From positions 1-38,092 of the forward strand of contig JAUUSJ010000022.1 of NCBI GenBank assembly GCA_030841965.1: 38,092 nucleotides of DNA. The letters run 5' to 3'. A program made the translations under genes and the position numbers. Each line of letters opens with the position of its first letter. Positions within the stretch are counted from its first letter, which is position 1. The DNA comes from Blautia sp. (lineage in GTDB: Bacteria; Bacillota; Clostridia; Lachnospirales; Lachnospiraceae). The notes beneath the pieces were generated by a model, which saw nothing but the letters and a program-made list of their open reading frames with translations, ran no database searches and had not been told where the DNA came from. Below are positions 1 through 7,937 of this stretch, one piece after another.

Positions 1-41
1 TATGGAGCTGACTGTTACTAATCGGTCGAGGGCTTGACCTA
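1..41 (+). rRNA. 23S ribosomal RNA, 3' end only
   Basis: The first bases match the very conserved 3' tail of bacterial 23S rRNA: TACTAATCGGTCGAGGGCTT followed by GACC. Only about 40 nt are inside the window; the rest lies to the left. The exact mature end, near base 41, is estimated by analogy to other Firmicutes 23S genes. No 5S rRNA follows before the terminator at 166-197, so the 5S gene must sit elsewhere in the operon or genome. Confidence 0.9.
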
Positions 42-61
42 GTCTGGCTAAATCGAGAGGA

Positions 62-92
62 GCACTTGATGAGATATTGTCGAATCTAGTGC
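62..92 (+). other. Hairpin in the 23S trailer, possible processing site
   Basis: GCACTTGAT at 62-70 pairs with ATCTAGTGC at 84-92 with one mismatch, around a 13-nt loop. It lies between the 23S 3' end and the operon terminator. A role in rRNA trailer processing is inferred only from position. Confidence 0.35.
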
Positions 93-165
93 GAACTTAG
101 TGGAAAAGAATTTATTCTATGTGCAATTTTGAAGATATATTAAAAAATGATATTTATAGGTTTTA

Positions 166-197
166 GGAAGTGACGAGTGGGTTCACTTCTTTTTTTT
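166..197 (+). terminator. Rho-independent terminator of the rRNA operon
   Basis: GAAGTGA (167-173) and TCACTTC (183-189) form a 7-bp stem with a 9-nt loop, followed directly by a run of eight T (190-197). Position and shape fit the end of the rRNA transcription unit. Confidence 0.85.
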
Positions 198-488
198 ATA
201 GGAATTATTCCGCTATTGAAACACTCATTTTATATATAATTTTGAGGATATATCAAAGATAGATGGTTTTGGAATTTCTAATTTCTAGCAGGGATATTTG
301 AGATGCATTAATGTGAAGAGGAAAAGTAATAGGAAAAGTTTCACAAAACCTTCACTATTTTTTTGTGCAATTGTAGTAGAATAGGAAAGGAAAAAGATAG
401 AAAACGAAAAAGGATAGTAACAAACCATCATTTTCGATGAACTGGAAGTGGTGAGAATCGTTCATTAGATTATTAAGGGAGGAAAATT
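198..488. other. AT-rich intergenic stretch, no gene seen
   Basis: This 291-bp stretch lies between the rRNA terminator and the lipoprotein gene. It has no ORF of useful length, no tRNA and no 5S rRNA. A TAGAAT hexamer near 379 could be a -10 box, but no good -35 sits at the right distance. The ribosome site AGGGAGG just before 489 belongs to the next gene. Confidence 0.5.
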
Positions 489-1286
489 ATGAGAAAGTTT
501 TTACTGATAGCATGTAGTTGTATATGTATTATGGGAGTGACTGCATGTTCTGGAGGAAACAAGGAGGAAACCAAAACAGTGCAAGATACGAGCAATGAAG
601 TATCTGACTTGGCAGTAGATGAGGAGGAAGATGCAGAAGGTTCGACGTTAGCTCTGAGTGATACGACAAGAGAGATTGCCACAAAAGAGAATTTAGAATT
701 AAAATACGGCGAGATTTATGATGTCTATGATGGCAATGCAAATGAAGAAGATAAGAGTAATATTTTGATTTTGCAAGTACTCTTGCCAGAAGCCTTGGAG
801 AGAGAGTGTGTTTTGGAACAGAATTTCCTGAATGTGGAAGATTTAGTTAAGAATCAAAACTGTTCTGTCTATGACCAGATTGAGTATGTAGCTAAGGTGA
901 GAAATGGGGAGAATAAAATAGAAAATGTTATGAGTTTCGTCTTGGACAAGAATTGTATGAATCAGATTTCAACTGCCGCAATTACAGTCGAGGAGTATGA
1001 ACAAAATGTCAAGGACCTTTGGGTGGCGGAGTTGCCGATTGAGAGTTTTGATGGTAGTGAAACGGCGAGTACAGCGGTACAGTCCACCGATACAACGGAG
1101 ACTATTGGAAGCACTACTTTGACGACAGAAGCTACGACAAGCGCTGTGAGTCAGACGAGCGATACGACAATCTCTACTCAGAATACTGCGACATCTACAG
1201 CAATTTCTGATACTACAAGTAGCAGCACAGTTGAGCAACAGAGTGAAGATACAGTACCAGATTATCTTATAGAAGAGAATCAATAG
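489..1286 (+). CDS. Secreted lipoprotein of unknown function with Ser/Thr-rich tail
   Basis: A 265-aa protein with a type II signal peptide: basic start MRKF, hydrophobic core and lipobox VTAC with the lipidated Cys at residue 20. It is therefore expected on the outer face of the membrane. After an acidic linker (about residues 24-55), residues 65-185 look like one folded domain, which I do not recognise. From about residue 190 the protein turns into a low-complexity Thr/Ser-rich segment (TSTAVQST, TTETIGSTT, SQTSDTTIS) ending in an acidic tail; such segments are often flexible and may be glycosylated in surface proteins (inference). AGGGAGG lies 7 nt before the ATG. The rRNA operon upstream is separately terminated, so the gene needs its own promoter, which I could not place. 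The prepilin peptidase gene downstream is 124 bp away and may be cotranscribed. Confidence 0.8.
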   Translation: MRKFLLIACSCICIMGVTACSGGNKEETKTVQDTSNEVSDLAVDEEEDAEGSTLALSDTTREIATKENLELKYGEIYDVYDGNANEEDKSNILILQVLLPEALERECVLEQNFLNVEDLVKNQNCSVYDQIEYVAKVRNGENKIENVMSFVLDKNCMNQISTAAITVEEYEQNVKDLWVAELPIESFDGSETASTAVQSTDTTETIGSTTLTTEATTSAVSQTSDTTISTQNTATSTAISDTTSSSTVEQQSEDTVPDYLIEENQ

Positions 1287-1318
1287 ATTTGAACTCGGGA
1301 CCCGCCAGAAACAGGAGT

Positions 1319-1348
1319 AAGTAGCCATTTTTCGGAGAAAAATGAGCG
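1319..1348 (+). repeat. 30-bp dispersed hairpin repeat, copy 1
   Basis: This 30-nt segment begins AAGTAGCC and ends GAGCG. It reappears in reverse complement at 37309-37338 with one difference (T versus C at 1344). Its centre is CATTTTT-CGGAG-AAAAATG, a 7-bp stem with a 5-nt loop. Here it lies 32 bp after the lipoprotein stop codon; the other copy sits just after the AAA-ATPase-like pseudogene. A 3'-UTR or terminator role is possible in both places. Confidence 0.75.
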
Positions 1349-1410
1349 GATTAGGAATGTTTTTGAGAATTGCGGGACCACATTCGATATCATAGGATAA
1401 ATAATAGGAG

Positions 1411-2046
1411 GTGATAGTTTATTTTGCAGTTTTTGTTTATATAGGAATAGCTGGCATAATTGTCGGTCATTTTCTTAAGGATTTTCTTTATTGTTTTTAT
1501 CAAATAAAAATAGATTCTTTTCTAATTCTCGAGGGAATAAACGGCATTTTATATAGTATTATTTTTATAGTCAATGGGAGAAATACAGTAAGTATTATTT
1601 ATTGTCTTATGGAATCTGCTCTTCTTTTAATTGCTATAATTGACGGGTATACATACGAGATTCCATTCTCGATTAATATTTTTCTGGGAATTCTTGGTAT
1701 TATTGCCACGATGCTAGATAGAGGACAGGAAATCAATCATTTGATAGGTGCTTTTTTTATCAGTGGGATTCTTTTTTTCTTATATTATATGACGAGGGGA
1801 ACGGCGATTGGAGGAGGAGATATCAAATTGATGGCGGTTTGTGGGCTTTTACTTGGATGGAAAAAGATTACAATAGCGTTCATTATCGGATGTATGAGTG
1901 GTTTGCTGATTCACAGTATTCGTATGAAGAGAAAGAATTTAAGTCATATATTTGCCATGGGTCCGTATCTAGCAGTTGGGATTTACTTAGCGGCTATATG
2001 GGGAGAAAAATGGATGATAGCTTTTCCATTTTTCTTCCCCTTTTAG
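1411..2046 (+). CDS. A24-family prepilin peptidase
   Basis: A 211-aa polytopic membrane protein that fits the type IV prepilin peptidase/TadV (A24) family, aspartic proteases that cleave prepilin leader peptides at the membrane. The key signature is TAIGGGDIKLMA at about residues 130-141, a form of the G-x-G-D motif with one catalytic Asp. The other Asp is probably that of IAIIDGYTYEIP near residue 75. At least six hydrophobic segments fill the rest. It is short and lacks an N-terminal cysteine methylase-type domain, as in stand-alone A24 proteins. No pilin or secretion ATPase gene is nearby, so its substrate is unknown. The start is odd: a TAG at 1405-1407 forces the start downstream, and the only standard start codon near the N-terminus is GTG 1411, which lies inside the strong Shine-Dalgarno AGGAGGTGAT. 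The true start may be noncanonical. Confidence 0.85.
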   Translation: MIVYFAVFVYIGIAGIIVGHFLKDFLYCFYQIKIDSFLILEGINGILYSIIFIVNGRNTVSIIYCLMESALLLIAIIDGYTYEIPFSINIFLGILGIIATMLDRGQEINHLIGAFFISGILFFLYYMTRGTAIGGGDIKLMAVCGLLLGWKKITIAFIIGCMSGLLIHSIRMKRKNLSHIFAMGPYLAVGIYLAAIWGEKWMIAFPFFFPF

Positions 2047-2069
2047 GATATAGCTAAGTCAGTTATATC
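2047..2069. other. Hairpin between convergent genes
   Basis: GATATAGCT (2047-2055) pairs with AGTTATATC (2061-2069) over 9 bp with one G.T pair and a 5-nt loop. It starts right after the prepilin peptidase stop codon and faces the end of the rfb operon on the other strand. There is no T-run on either side, so it is at best a weak terminator. Confidence 0.4.
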
Positions 2070-2101
2070 TAAATGCGAGGTATCAGGCGATTTTCTTTTG
2101 C

Positions 2102-2710
2102 TCAAATAGTTTTATAGTCAGCTAGACGTCCCCAGAGTTGGTCTTTTTCACTTAAATTTAAACTTGTACCGTCTTCTAGGTGATATCCTTCTTTGGAGGC
2201 AGTTCCTCTATATTCTCCGACGAGTTTTGGCCATACGATATGGATATCTGGGTCATTCCAAGCGAGACCGCCTTCGTCCCCTGGATGATAAAAATCCGTG
2301 CATTTATAGCAAAATTCTGCGATATCAGATAAGACTAAAAATCCATGCGCGAAGCCCTCTGGAATATAAAACTGTTTTTTGTTTTCTTCGGTCAGCTCGA
2401 TGCCAAACCATTTTCCATAAGTCTTGCTATTTGGGCGGATATCAACTGCCACGTCAAAGACAGAACCTTTGATAACACGCACTAGTTTTCCCTGTGGATA
2501 TTTTTTTTGAAAATGCAATCCTCGGAGAACTCCTTTTGTGGAGCAAGATTGGTTATCTTGAACAAAATTTAAGAAAAGACCATTTTCTTCCATATCTTTT
2601 TGATTATAGGTCTCCATAAAATAACCTCGCGAATCTCCGTGCACAGTTGGTGTGATGACATAAAGTCCCTCAATTCCTCCCACATTTTTTTCAACTTTAA
2701 TCTGTCCCAT
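2102..2710 (-). CDS. rfbC: dTDP-4-dehydrorhamnose 3,5-epimerase
   Basis: A 202-aa cupin-fold cytosolic enzyme that epimerises dTDP-4-keto-6-deoxyglucose at C3 and C5, the third step of dTDP-L-rhamnose synthesis. Family signatures are intact: SRGYF at 27-31, the LRGLHFQ motif with the catalytic base His66, PEGFAHGF at 117-124, and the active-site Tyr135 in FCYKCTDFY. The length is near the usual 180-200 aa. A ribosome site AGAGGG lies 7 nt before the ATG. It is the last gene of a four-gene minus-strand operon and starts 17 bp after rfbD ends. All four enzymes for making dTDP-L-rhamnose from glucose-1-phosphate are therefore present together. Rhamnose is a common component of cell-wall polysaccharides in Firmicutes. 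Confidence 0.95.
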   Translation of the reverse strand: MGQIKVEKNVGGIEGLYVITPTVHGDSRGYFMETYNQKDMEENGLFLNFVQDNQSCSTKGVLRGLHFQKKYPQGKLVRVIKGSVFDVAVDIRPNSKTYGKWFGIELTEENKKQFYIPEGFAHGFLVLSDIAEFCYKCTDFYHPGDEGGLAWNDPDIHIVWPKLVGEYRGTASKEGYHLEDGTSLNLSEKDQLWGRLADYKTI

Positions 2711-2727
2711 ATTATCCCTCTCTTATT

Positions 2728-3615
2728 TTAAAATTCTATTTCCCTGAGATATCTCTTTAATGCGTCCTGCCAAGTCGGAAGAGGTGTAAAACCATTTTCC
2801 ACTAATTTACTTTTATCAAGGCGGCTATTAAATGGGCGTTTTGCCTTAGAGATACTATATTCTTCTGTTGTGACAGGCTTTACAGTGAGATGATTTTCAT
2901 CGTATTCTTTATGACCGAGCAGGCTTGCCTGTCTAAAAATTTCTGTAGCGAAAGTATACCAGCTAATATAGCCACCCTCGTTTGTTGCGTGGTAATAGCC
3001 GTATTTTTCAGTTTCAATCATATCGACGAGAAGTCTCGCTAAATCATACGTATAGGTCGGTGTTCCTATCTGGTCTTTTACGACTGTTAAAATATCATGA
3101 TTTTTGCCGACACGAAGCATTGTTTTGATAAAATTATTGCCGTTTACCCCAAAAACCCAGGCAATCCGGACGATAAAAAATTTGGATAAAAGAGAGGAGA
3201 CTGCCTTCTCCCCCTCTAATTTGGAGTATCCATATTGGTTTAAAGGTTTATAATTTTTGTAGTCAGGAAGCCAGGGTTCTTCTCCCTCTCCGTCAAAGAC
3301 ATAATCTGTAGACAAATAGAGTAGCTTGCAGTCAAGTTCTTTGCAGACTTTGGCGATATGGGAAGTTCCAATGGCATTTACAAGATATACTTTTTCTTTA
3401 TTTTCCTTCTCCTCTGCGGCGTCCACGGCAGTCCAGGCGGCACAGTGGATAACGGCATCTGGCGCTATATTTTTTATTACGGTATGGACTTCCTCTTCCT
3501 TTGTAATATCCATCTCATCGATATCCACACCGATTGCCTCATAGTCTCGTTTTTTTAGTTCATTTACGACGTCAAAGCCGAGTTGCCCTTTGACGCCTGT
3601 TACCAATACTCTCAT
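2728..3615 (-). CDS. rfbD: dTDP-4-dehydrorhamnose reductase
   Basis: A 295-aa extended short-chain dehydrogenase that reduces dTDP-4-keto-L-rhamnose to dTDP-L-rhamnose with NAD(P)H, the last pathway step. The Rossmann glycine motif GVKGQLG is at residues 7-13. The YxxxK catalytic pair is Tyr128/Lys132 in QYGYSK, with STDYVFDG at 102-109 giving the active-site Thr. The length matches the family (about 280-300 aa). The ribosome site is weak (GGTGG, 5 nt from ATG), which fits an internal operon gene translated together with its neighbours. The gap to rfbB upstream is 30 bp and to rfbC downstream 17 bp, with no promoter or terminator between them. Confidence 0.95.
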   Translation of the reverse strand: MRVLVTGVKGQLGFDVVNELKKRDYEAIGVDIDEMDITKEEEVHTVIKNIAPDAVIHCAAWTAVDAAEEKENKEKVYLVNAIGTSHIAKVCKELDCKLLYLSTDYVFDGEGEEPWLPDYKNYKPLNQYGYSKLEGEKAVSSLLSKFFIVRIAWVFGVNGNNFIKTMLRVGKNHDILTVVKDQIGTPTYTYDLARLLVDMIETEKYGYYHATNEGGYISWYTFATEIFRQASLLGHKEYDENHLTVKPVTTEEYSISKAKRPFNSRLDKSKLVENGFTPLPTWQDALKRYLREIEF

Positions 3616-3645
3616 CTTGCCACCAAACCTTTCTATTTTTTATTT

Positions 3646-4665
3646 TTAGCGGTTTTTGTACATTTTTTCATAGTAGTTTTGATATTCTCCAGAGATAATA
3701 GTCTCCCACCAATCTCTATTATCTAGATACCATTGGATGGTCTTTTTAATACCGTCGGCGAATTTTGTCTCTGGAAGCCATCCGAGCTCTTCGTGGATTT
3801 TAGTCGGGTCGATGGCGTAGCGCATATCATGTCCTTTTCTGTCAGTGACGTAGGTAATTAAGCTTTCTGGCTTTTTTAATTCCCTGCAGATGATTTTTAC
3901 AATATCGATATTTTTCATCTCATTATGACCGCCGATATTATAAACTTCTCCGATTCGACCCTTATGTATAATAAGGTCAATCGCTTTACAGTGGTCTTCG
4001 ACATAAAGCCAATCTCGCACATTTTGTCCCTCTCCGTAGACAGGAAGTGGTTTGTCATTTAATGCGTTCGCAATCATGAGCGGAATTAATTTTTCTGGAA
4101 AATGATATGGTCCGTAGTTATTGGAGCATCGGCTGATTGTCACAGGAAGGTCATATGTTCTATGGTATGCTAGGACAAGCAAATCTGCCGCTGCCTTTGA
4201 GGCACTATAGGGACTGCTCGTGTGAATCGGTGTCTCCTCTGTGAAAAATAAGTCTGGTCGGTCAAGGGGAAGGTCGCCGTATACCTCGTCCGTGGAAACT
4301 TGGTGATAGCGGGTGATGCCGTATTTTTTGCAGGCATCCATAAGCACGGCAGTTCCTTTGATATTTGTATCTAAAAATATTTCTGGATTTTCAATTGAGC
4401 GGTCAACATGGCTTTCTGCCGCAAAGTTTACGACGATATCAGGCTTTTCCTCCTCAAAGAGAGAGTAGACAGCCTTGCGGTCTGTGATATTTTCCTTTAC
4501 AAAGCGGAAGTTTTCTTTGTCCATAATAGGGGCGAGAGTGGATAAATTTCCTGCATAAGTTAAACAATCTAGGCAGATAATGCGGTAATCTGGATATTTA
4601 TCTAGCATATGGAAAATAAAATTGCTGCCGATAAATCCAGCGCCGCCTGTTACAATAATTGTCAT
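3646..4665 (-). CDS. rfbB: dTDP-glucose 4,6-dehydratase
   Basis: A 339-aa NAD-dependent extended SDR enzyme that converts dTDP-glucose to dTDP-4-keto-6-deoxyglucose, the second pathway step. It has GGAGFIGSNF at 7-16 for NAD binding, the dehydratase triad Thr-Asp-Glu in STDEVYGD (125-127), and YSASK with Tyr153/Lys157. WYLDN near the C-terminus is also typical. A clear GGAGG lies 7 nt before the ATG. The 98-bp gap to rfbA contains a small dyad (GATTGCC 4692-4698 / GGCAATC 4728-4734) without a T-run. This could tune the ratio of rfbA to the downstream genes but is not an obvious terminator. Confidence 0.96.
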   Translation of the reverse strand: MTIIVTGGAGFIGSNFIFHMLDKYPDYRIICLDCLTYAGNLSTLAPIMDKENFRFVKENITDRKAVYSLFEEEKPDIVVNFAAESHVDRSIENPEIFLDTNIKGTAVLMDACKKYGITRYHQVSTDEVYGDLPLDRPDLFFTEETPIHTSSPYSASKAAADLLVLAYHRTYDLPVTISRCSNNYGPYHFPEKLIPLMIANALNDKPLPVYGEGQNVRDWLYVEDHCKAIDLIIHKGRIGEVYNIGGHNEMKNIDIVKIICRELKKPESLITYVTDRKGHDMRYAIDPTKIHEELGWLPETKFADGIKKTIQWYLDNRDWWETIISGEYQNYYEKMYKNR

Positions 4666-4763
4666 AATAGTCCTCCATATTTGATTTTCTAGATTGCCGA
4701 GTAAACTGCTATAGAAAACGGATACAGGGCAATCGGTCTATTTAGGGTGATTTTGCTTCCAAA

Positions 4764-5660
4764 TTAATGGAGCGCATCTAAGTATTTTGCATCGATGACG
4801 TCTTTTAAGTATTGCCCGTACTGATTATTTTTCATAAGCTCATATACGGATAAGACATCTTCTTTTGTAATCCATCCGTTTAGATAGGCAATTTCTTCGA
4901 GACAGGCGATTTTTCGATGTTGATGTGTCTCCACAGTTTTCACAAAATTTGTGGCATCGACAAGGCTCTCGTGAGTTCCCGTGTCAAGCCAGGTAAATCC
5001 CTGTCCTAAGAGCTCTACATGTAGTTGGTCTTGTTCTAAGTAAATACGGTTTAAATCCGTAATCTCCAATTCTCCTCTCGGACTTGGTTTTAGCTCTTTT
5101 GCGTATTTTACTGCGCGGTTATCATAAAAATAGAGACCAGTTACGCAGTAATTGCTCTTTGGATGGGCTGGTTTTTCCTCGATAGAGATGGCCTTTCCAT
5201 CTTGGTCAAATTCAACGATACCAAAGCGTTCTGGGTCGTCCACATAATATCCAAAAATAGTAGCCTCTCCTTGATTTTCCGCACGGTCTACAGCCGCAAG
5301 AAGACGTTTTTTTAAGCCGTGGCCAGAGAAGATATTATCTCCAAGTACCATGGCGACACAGTCATCTTTGATGAATTCCTCTCCGAGAATAAAGGCCTGA
5401 GCAAGTCCGTCTGGGCTTGGCTGAACTTTATATGATAGATGAATTCCAAATTGATTGCCATCGCCAAGAAGCATCCAAAAACGTGGCAGGTCTGTCTCGG
5501 TTGAGATAATTAAAATATCGCGAATACCCGCATTCATAAGAACAGAAAGTGGATAATAAATCATTGGCTTATCATATACTGGTAAAAGTTGTTTGCTGGT
5601 CACTCGAGTGAGAGGATATAATCTCGTCCCAGAGCCACCTGCAAGAATAATTCCCTTCAT
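4764..5660 (-). CDS. rfbA: Glucose-1-phosphate thymidylyltransferase
   Basis: The first enzyme of the dTDP-L-rhamnose pathway; it joins dTTP and glucose-1-phosphate. The protein begins MKGIILAGGSGTRLYPLT, the canonical nucleotidyltransferase loop. VLGDNIFSG (metal-binding Asp), IEEKP and WLDTGTHESL are all present. An in-frame ATG at 5711 would add 17 residues, but I choose 5660: the family begins right at this motif, and GGAGG lies 9 nt upstream of 5660. This gives 298 aa, the usual length. It is the promoter-proximal gene of the operon and its enzyme is commonly feedback-inhibited by dTDP-rhamnose (family knowledge). The gene diverges from glmS, which feeds UDP-GlcNAc synthesis, so two envelope-precursor routes start from one intergenic region. 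Confidence 0.96.
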   Translation of the reverse strand: MKGIILAGGSGTRLYPLTRVTSKQLLPVYDKPMIYYPLSVLMNAGIRDILIISTETDLPRFWMLLGDGNQFGIHLSYKVQPSPDGLAQAFILGEEFIKDDCVAMVLGDNIFSGHGLKKRLLAAVDRAENQGEATIFGYYVDDPERFGIVEFDQDGKAISIEEKPAHPKSNYCVTGLYFYDNRAVKYAKELKPSPRGELEITDLNRIYLEQDQLHVELLGQGFTWLDTGTHESLVDATNFVKTVETHQHRKIACLEEIAYLNGWITKEDVLSVYELMKNNQYGQYLKDVIDAKYLDALH

Positions 5661-5728
5661 GAATACATTCCTCCTTAAATCATAAATTAAGATATCTATT
5701 CCTATAGACATCCCTTCGTTTTTATTAT

Positions 5729-5757
5729 TATAAAAGATGACGTAACGTAATATGCAA
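5729..5757 (-). promoter_or_regulatory. Candidate promoter of the rfb operon
   Basis: On the minus strand, TTGCAT (5757-5752) is followed after 17 nt by TTTATA (5734-5729). A better-looking TATAAT (5732-5727) is also present but at 19 nt. The predicted leader to the rfbA ATG at 5660 is about 60 nt. Confidence 0.5.
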
Positions 5758-5810
5758 GCTTTTTTTTTAATTTTAATAGAATTATGTAGTAGTTATCCCT
5801 ATAGCATCTT

Positions 5811-5839
5811 GCTAATACACAGCGAAGAGAGTCCGTCGA
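5811..5839 (+). repeat. Remnant D of the structured dispersed element (left end)
   Basis: The segment runs GCTAATACAC, then AGCGAAGAGAG, then TCCGTCGA. It matches the left flank and outer stem arm of copy B (read on its minus strand) and of copy C. TCCGTCGA is identical to the variable block of copy B. Similarity stops at about 5839; no partner arm and no core follow. This is a half-element or decay product in the rfbA-glmS intergenic region (5661-6056), which otherwise holds only the two divergent promoters. Confidence 0.7.
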
Positions 5840-5933
5840 GATTAAGACATAGAGGAAAATAGGTAGAAATTAATTGTTTTCCACATGAAAAATAGGCAAA
5901 ATATAAAAAATAAATTGAATTTCATGAGAAAGT

Positions 5934-5962
5934 TTGCTTTTACAAAAGATGTATGCTACAAT
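5934..5962 (+). promoter_or_regulatory. Promoter of glmS
   Basis: TTGCTT (5934-5939), a 17-nt spacer, then TACAAT (5957-5962): a good sigma-A promoter. Transcription would start near 5969, leaving a leader of about 88 nt. I see no glmS ribozyme core in that leader, although many Firmicutes glmS genes have one. Confidence 0.7.
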
Positions 5963-6056
5963 AGGACGGAATGAGGAAATAAAATGAGATTAAAAATAAG
6001 TTTTCTGTAGAAAATTACCTAGTTAAGATTTTGAAAAAAAGAAAGGAGAATGAAAT

Positions 6057-7898
6057 ATGTGTGGAATCGTTGGATTTATTGGCTATAAACAGGCAGCACC
6101 TATTTTATTAGACGGATTATCAAAATTAGAGTATCGCGGTTATGACTCAGCTGGAATTGCTGTACATAATGATGAGACAGCGACAGTAGAGATAGTAAAG
6201 GAAAAAGGTAGATTAAAAACTTTAATTGAAAAGACAGATAATGGAAATGCAGTGCCAGGTACGTATGGTATTGGTCATACGAGATGGGCGACTCACGGTG
6301 AGCCATCAAAACTCAATGCGCATCCTCATCATAGTGATGATTATTCTGTTGTATTAGTTCATAATGGAATTATCGAGAATTATGCAGAGTTAAAAGAAAA
6401 GTTAAGAAAACAAAACTATGAGTTTTATTCTGATACAGATACAGAAGTAGTCACAAAACTCGTAGATTATTATTATAAAAAGTATGACCATAATGTCCTT
6501 GAGGCGCTCTCAAAGGTTATGCTTCGTGTCAGAGGTTCTTATGCACTTGGAATTATGTTCCAAGACCGCCCAGATGTTGTCTATGCTGTGAGAAAAGACA
6601 GTCCATTGATTGTTGGAACAAGCGAGGACGGCAATTATATCGCCTCAGACGTGCCAGCAATTCTTCGCTATACGCGTAATGTATATTATATTGATAATCT
6701 GGAGATTGCAGAGCTCAGTAGAGACGAGATTCATTTTTATAATATTGACAAAGAAGAAATTCAAAAAGATAAAGTTACAATTACTTGGGATGCCGAGGCG
6801 GCAGAAAAAGGTGGATTTGAGCATTTTATGATGAAGGAGATTCACGAGCAGCCACGAGCAGTGAGAGATACTTTGACAAGCTATATTGTAGATAATAAGA
6901 TTAATTTTGACTCTGTCGGACTTACAGAGGAAGAGATTCAAAAGTTGGAGCGTATCTATATTGTGGCATGTGGCTCTGCTTACCATGTCGGAGCAGTTGC
7001 GAAGTATGTATTTGAAGATATCGCAAAGATTCCAGTAGAATTTGACCTAGGTTCTGAGTTCCGCTATAGGAATCCAATTCTTGTGCCAAATAGCATGGTT
7101 GTTATTATCAGTCAGTCTGGAGAGACAGCTGATAGCTTGGCGGCTCTTCGTGAGGCGAAGGCAAAAGGGGTTAAGACGCTCGCCATTGTGAATGTAGTGG
7201 GAAGTTCCATTGCCAGAGAAGCTGACAACGTTCTTTACACGATGGCAGGTCCAGAGATTGCAGTTGCCACAACGAAGGCTTATAGTACTCAGTTAATTGC
7301 CTGTGATTTGATGGCAGTGGAGTTTGGTCGTGTTCGCGGATATGTGGATGACGAGAAATACGCAGAGTACGTAAAAGAGCTTCTTGAGCTTCCAGATAAG
7401 ATTCAGTTCGTACTTGATGATAAGGAGAGAATTCAGTGGTTTGCAAGCAAGTTTAGCAATGCACATGATATTTTCTTCCTAGGAAGAGGAATTGACTATG
7501 GAACAGCTCTCGAGGGAAGTCTTAAGATGAAAGAAATCAGCTATGTTCACTCTGAGGCCTATGCGGCAGGAGAGCTGAAACATGGTACAATCAGCTTAAT
7601 TGAGGATGGTATTCTTGTCATCAGTATTTTGACACAACAAGAATTATATGAGAAAATGATAAGCAATATGGTTGAGGTAAAAAGCCGTGGCGCCTACTTG
7701 ATGGGACTTACGACATTTGGCAATTATAGCATTGAGGATACAGCTGATTTTAATGTATATGTGCCAAAGACAGACCCTCATTTTACGACAAGCTTAGCGA
7801 TTATTCCACTTCAGTTGATGGGATATTATGTGAGTGTGGCTAAGGGACTTGATGTGGATAAGCCTAGAAACTTAGCAAAGAGTGTAACCGTGGAGTAG
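6057..7898 (+). CDS. glmS: Glutamine--fructose-6-phosphate aminotransferase (isomerizing)
   Basis: A 613-aa cytosolic enzyme that makes glucosamine-6-phosphate from fructose-6-phosphate and glutamine, the entry step to UDP-GlcNAc and peptidoglycan. Translation gives MCGIVGFIG: after Met removal the nucleophile is the N-terminal Cys. The glutaminase domain (about 1-230) has YRGYDSAGI, GHTRWATHG and HNGIIENY. Two SIS sugar-isomerase domains follow, with CGSAYHVG, SQSGETADS, GRGIDYGTALEGSLKMKEISY, and the C-terminal KSVTVE. The length is typical (about 600-610). AAAGGAG lies 7 nt before the ATG. It is transcribed divergently from the rfb operon and is followed by small hairpins at 7938-8020 before the MATE gene. 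Confidence 0.97.
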   Translation: MCGIVGFIGYKQAAPILLDGLSKLEYRGYDSAGIAVHNDETATVEIVKEKGRLKTLIEKTDNGNAVPGTYGIGHTRWATHGEPSKLNAHPHHSDDYSVVLVHNGIIENYAELKEKLRKQNYEFYSDTDTEVVTKLVDYYYKKYDHNVLEALSKVMLRVRGSYALGIMFQDRPDVVYAVRKDSPLIVGTSEDGNYIASDVPAILRYTRNVYYIDNLEIAELSRDEIHFYNIDKEEIQKDKVTITWDAEAAEKGGFEHFMMKEIHEQPRAVRDTLTSYIVDNKINFDSVGLTEEEIQKLERIYIVACGSAYHVGAVAKYVFEDIAKIPVEFDLGSEFRYRNPILVPNSMVVIISQSGETADSLAALREAKAKGVKTLAIVNVVGSSIAREADNVLYTMAGPEIAVATTKAYSTQLIACDLMAVEFGRVRGYVDDEKYAEYVKELLELPDKIQFVLDDKERIQWFASKFSNAHDIFFLGRGIDYGTALEGSLKMKEISYVHSEAYAAGELKHGTISLIEDGILVISILTQQELYEKMISNMVEVKSRGAYLMGLTTFGNYSIEDTADFNVYVPKTDPHFTTSLAIIPLQLMGYYVSVAKGLDVDKPRNLAKSVTVE

Positions 7899-7937
7899 GT
7901 CATTCATCTTATCATATTATAAATGATGCCAGAGTCG

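Noticed and set aside
1287..1312. A tRNA 3' end on the minus strand (reverse complement contains GAGTTCAAATC)
   Set aside because: The T-loop-like string lacks a matching T stem on its 3' side, and no acceptor, D or anticodon arm can be formed nearby.
2047..2101. Strong bidirectional terminator between the prepilin peptidase and rfbC genes
   Set aside because: The dyad has no T-run on either strand; it is listed only as a hairpin.
5969..6056. glmS ribozyme in the glmS leader
   Set aside because: The leader is short and A-rich and lacks the conserved AGCGCCAGAACT-type core and the large double pseudoknot; no self-cleaving structure is visible.
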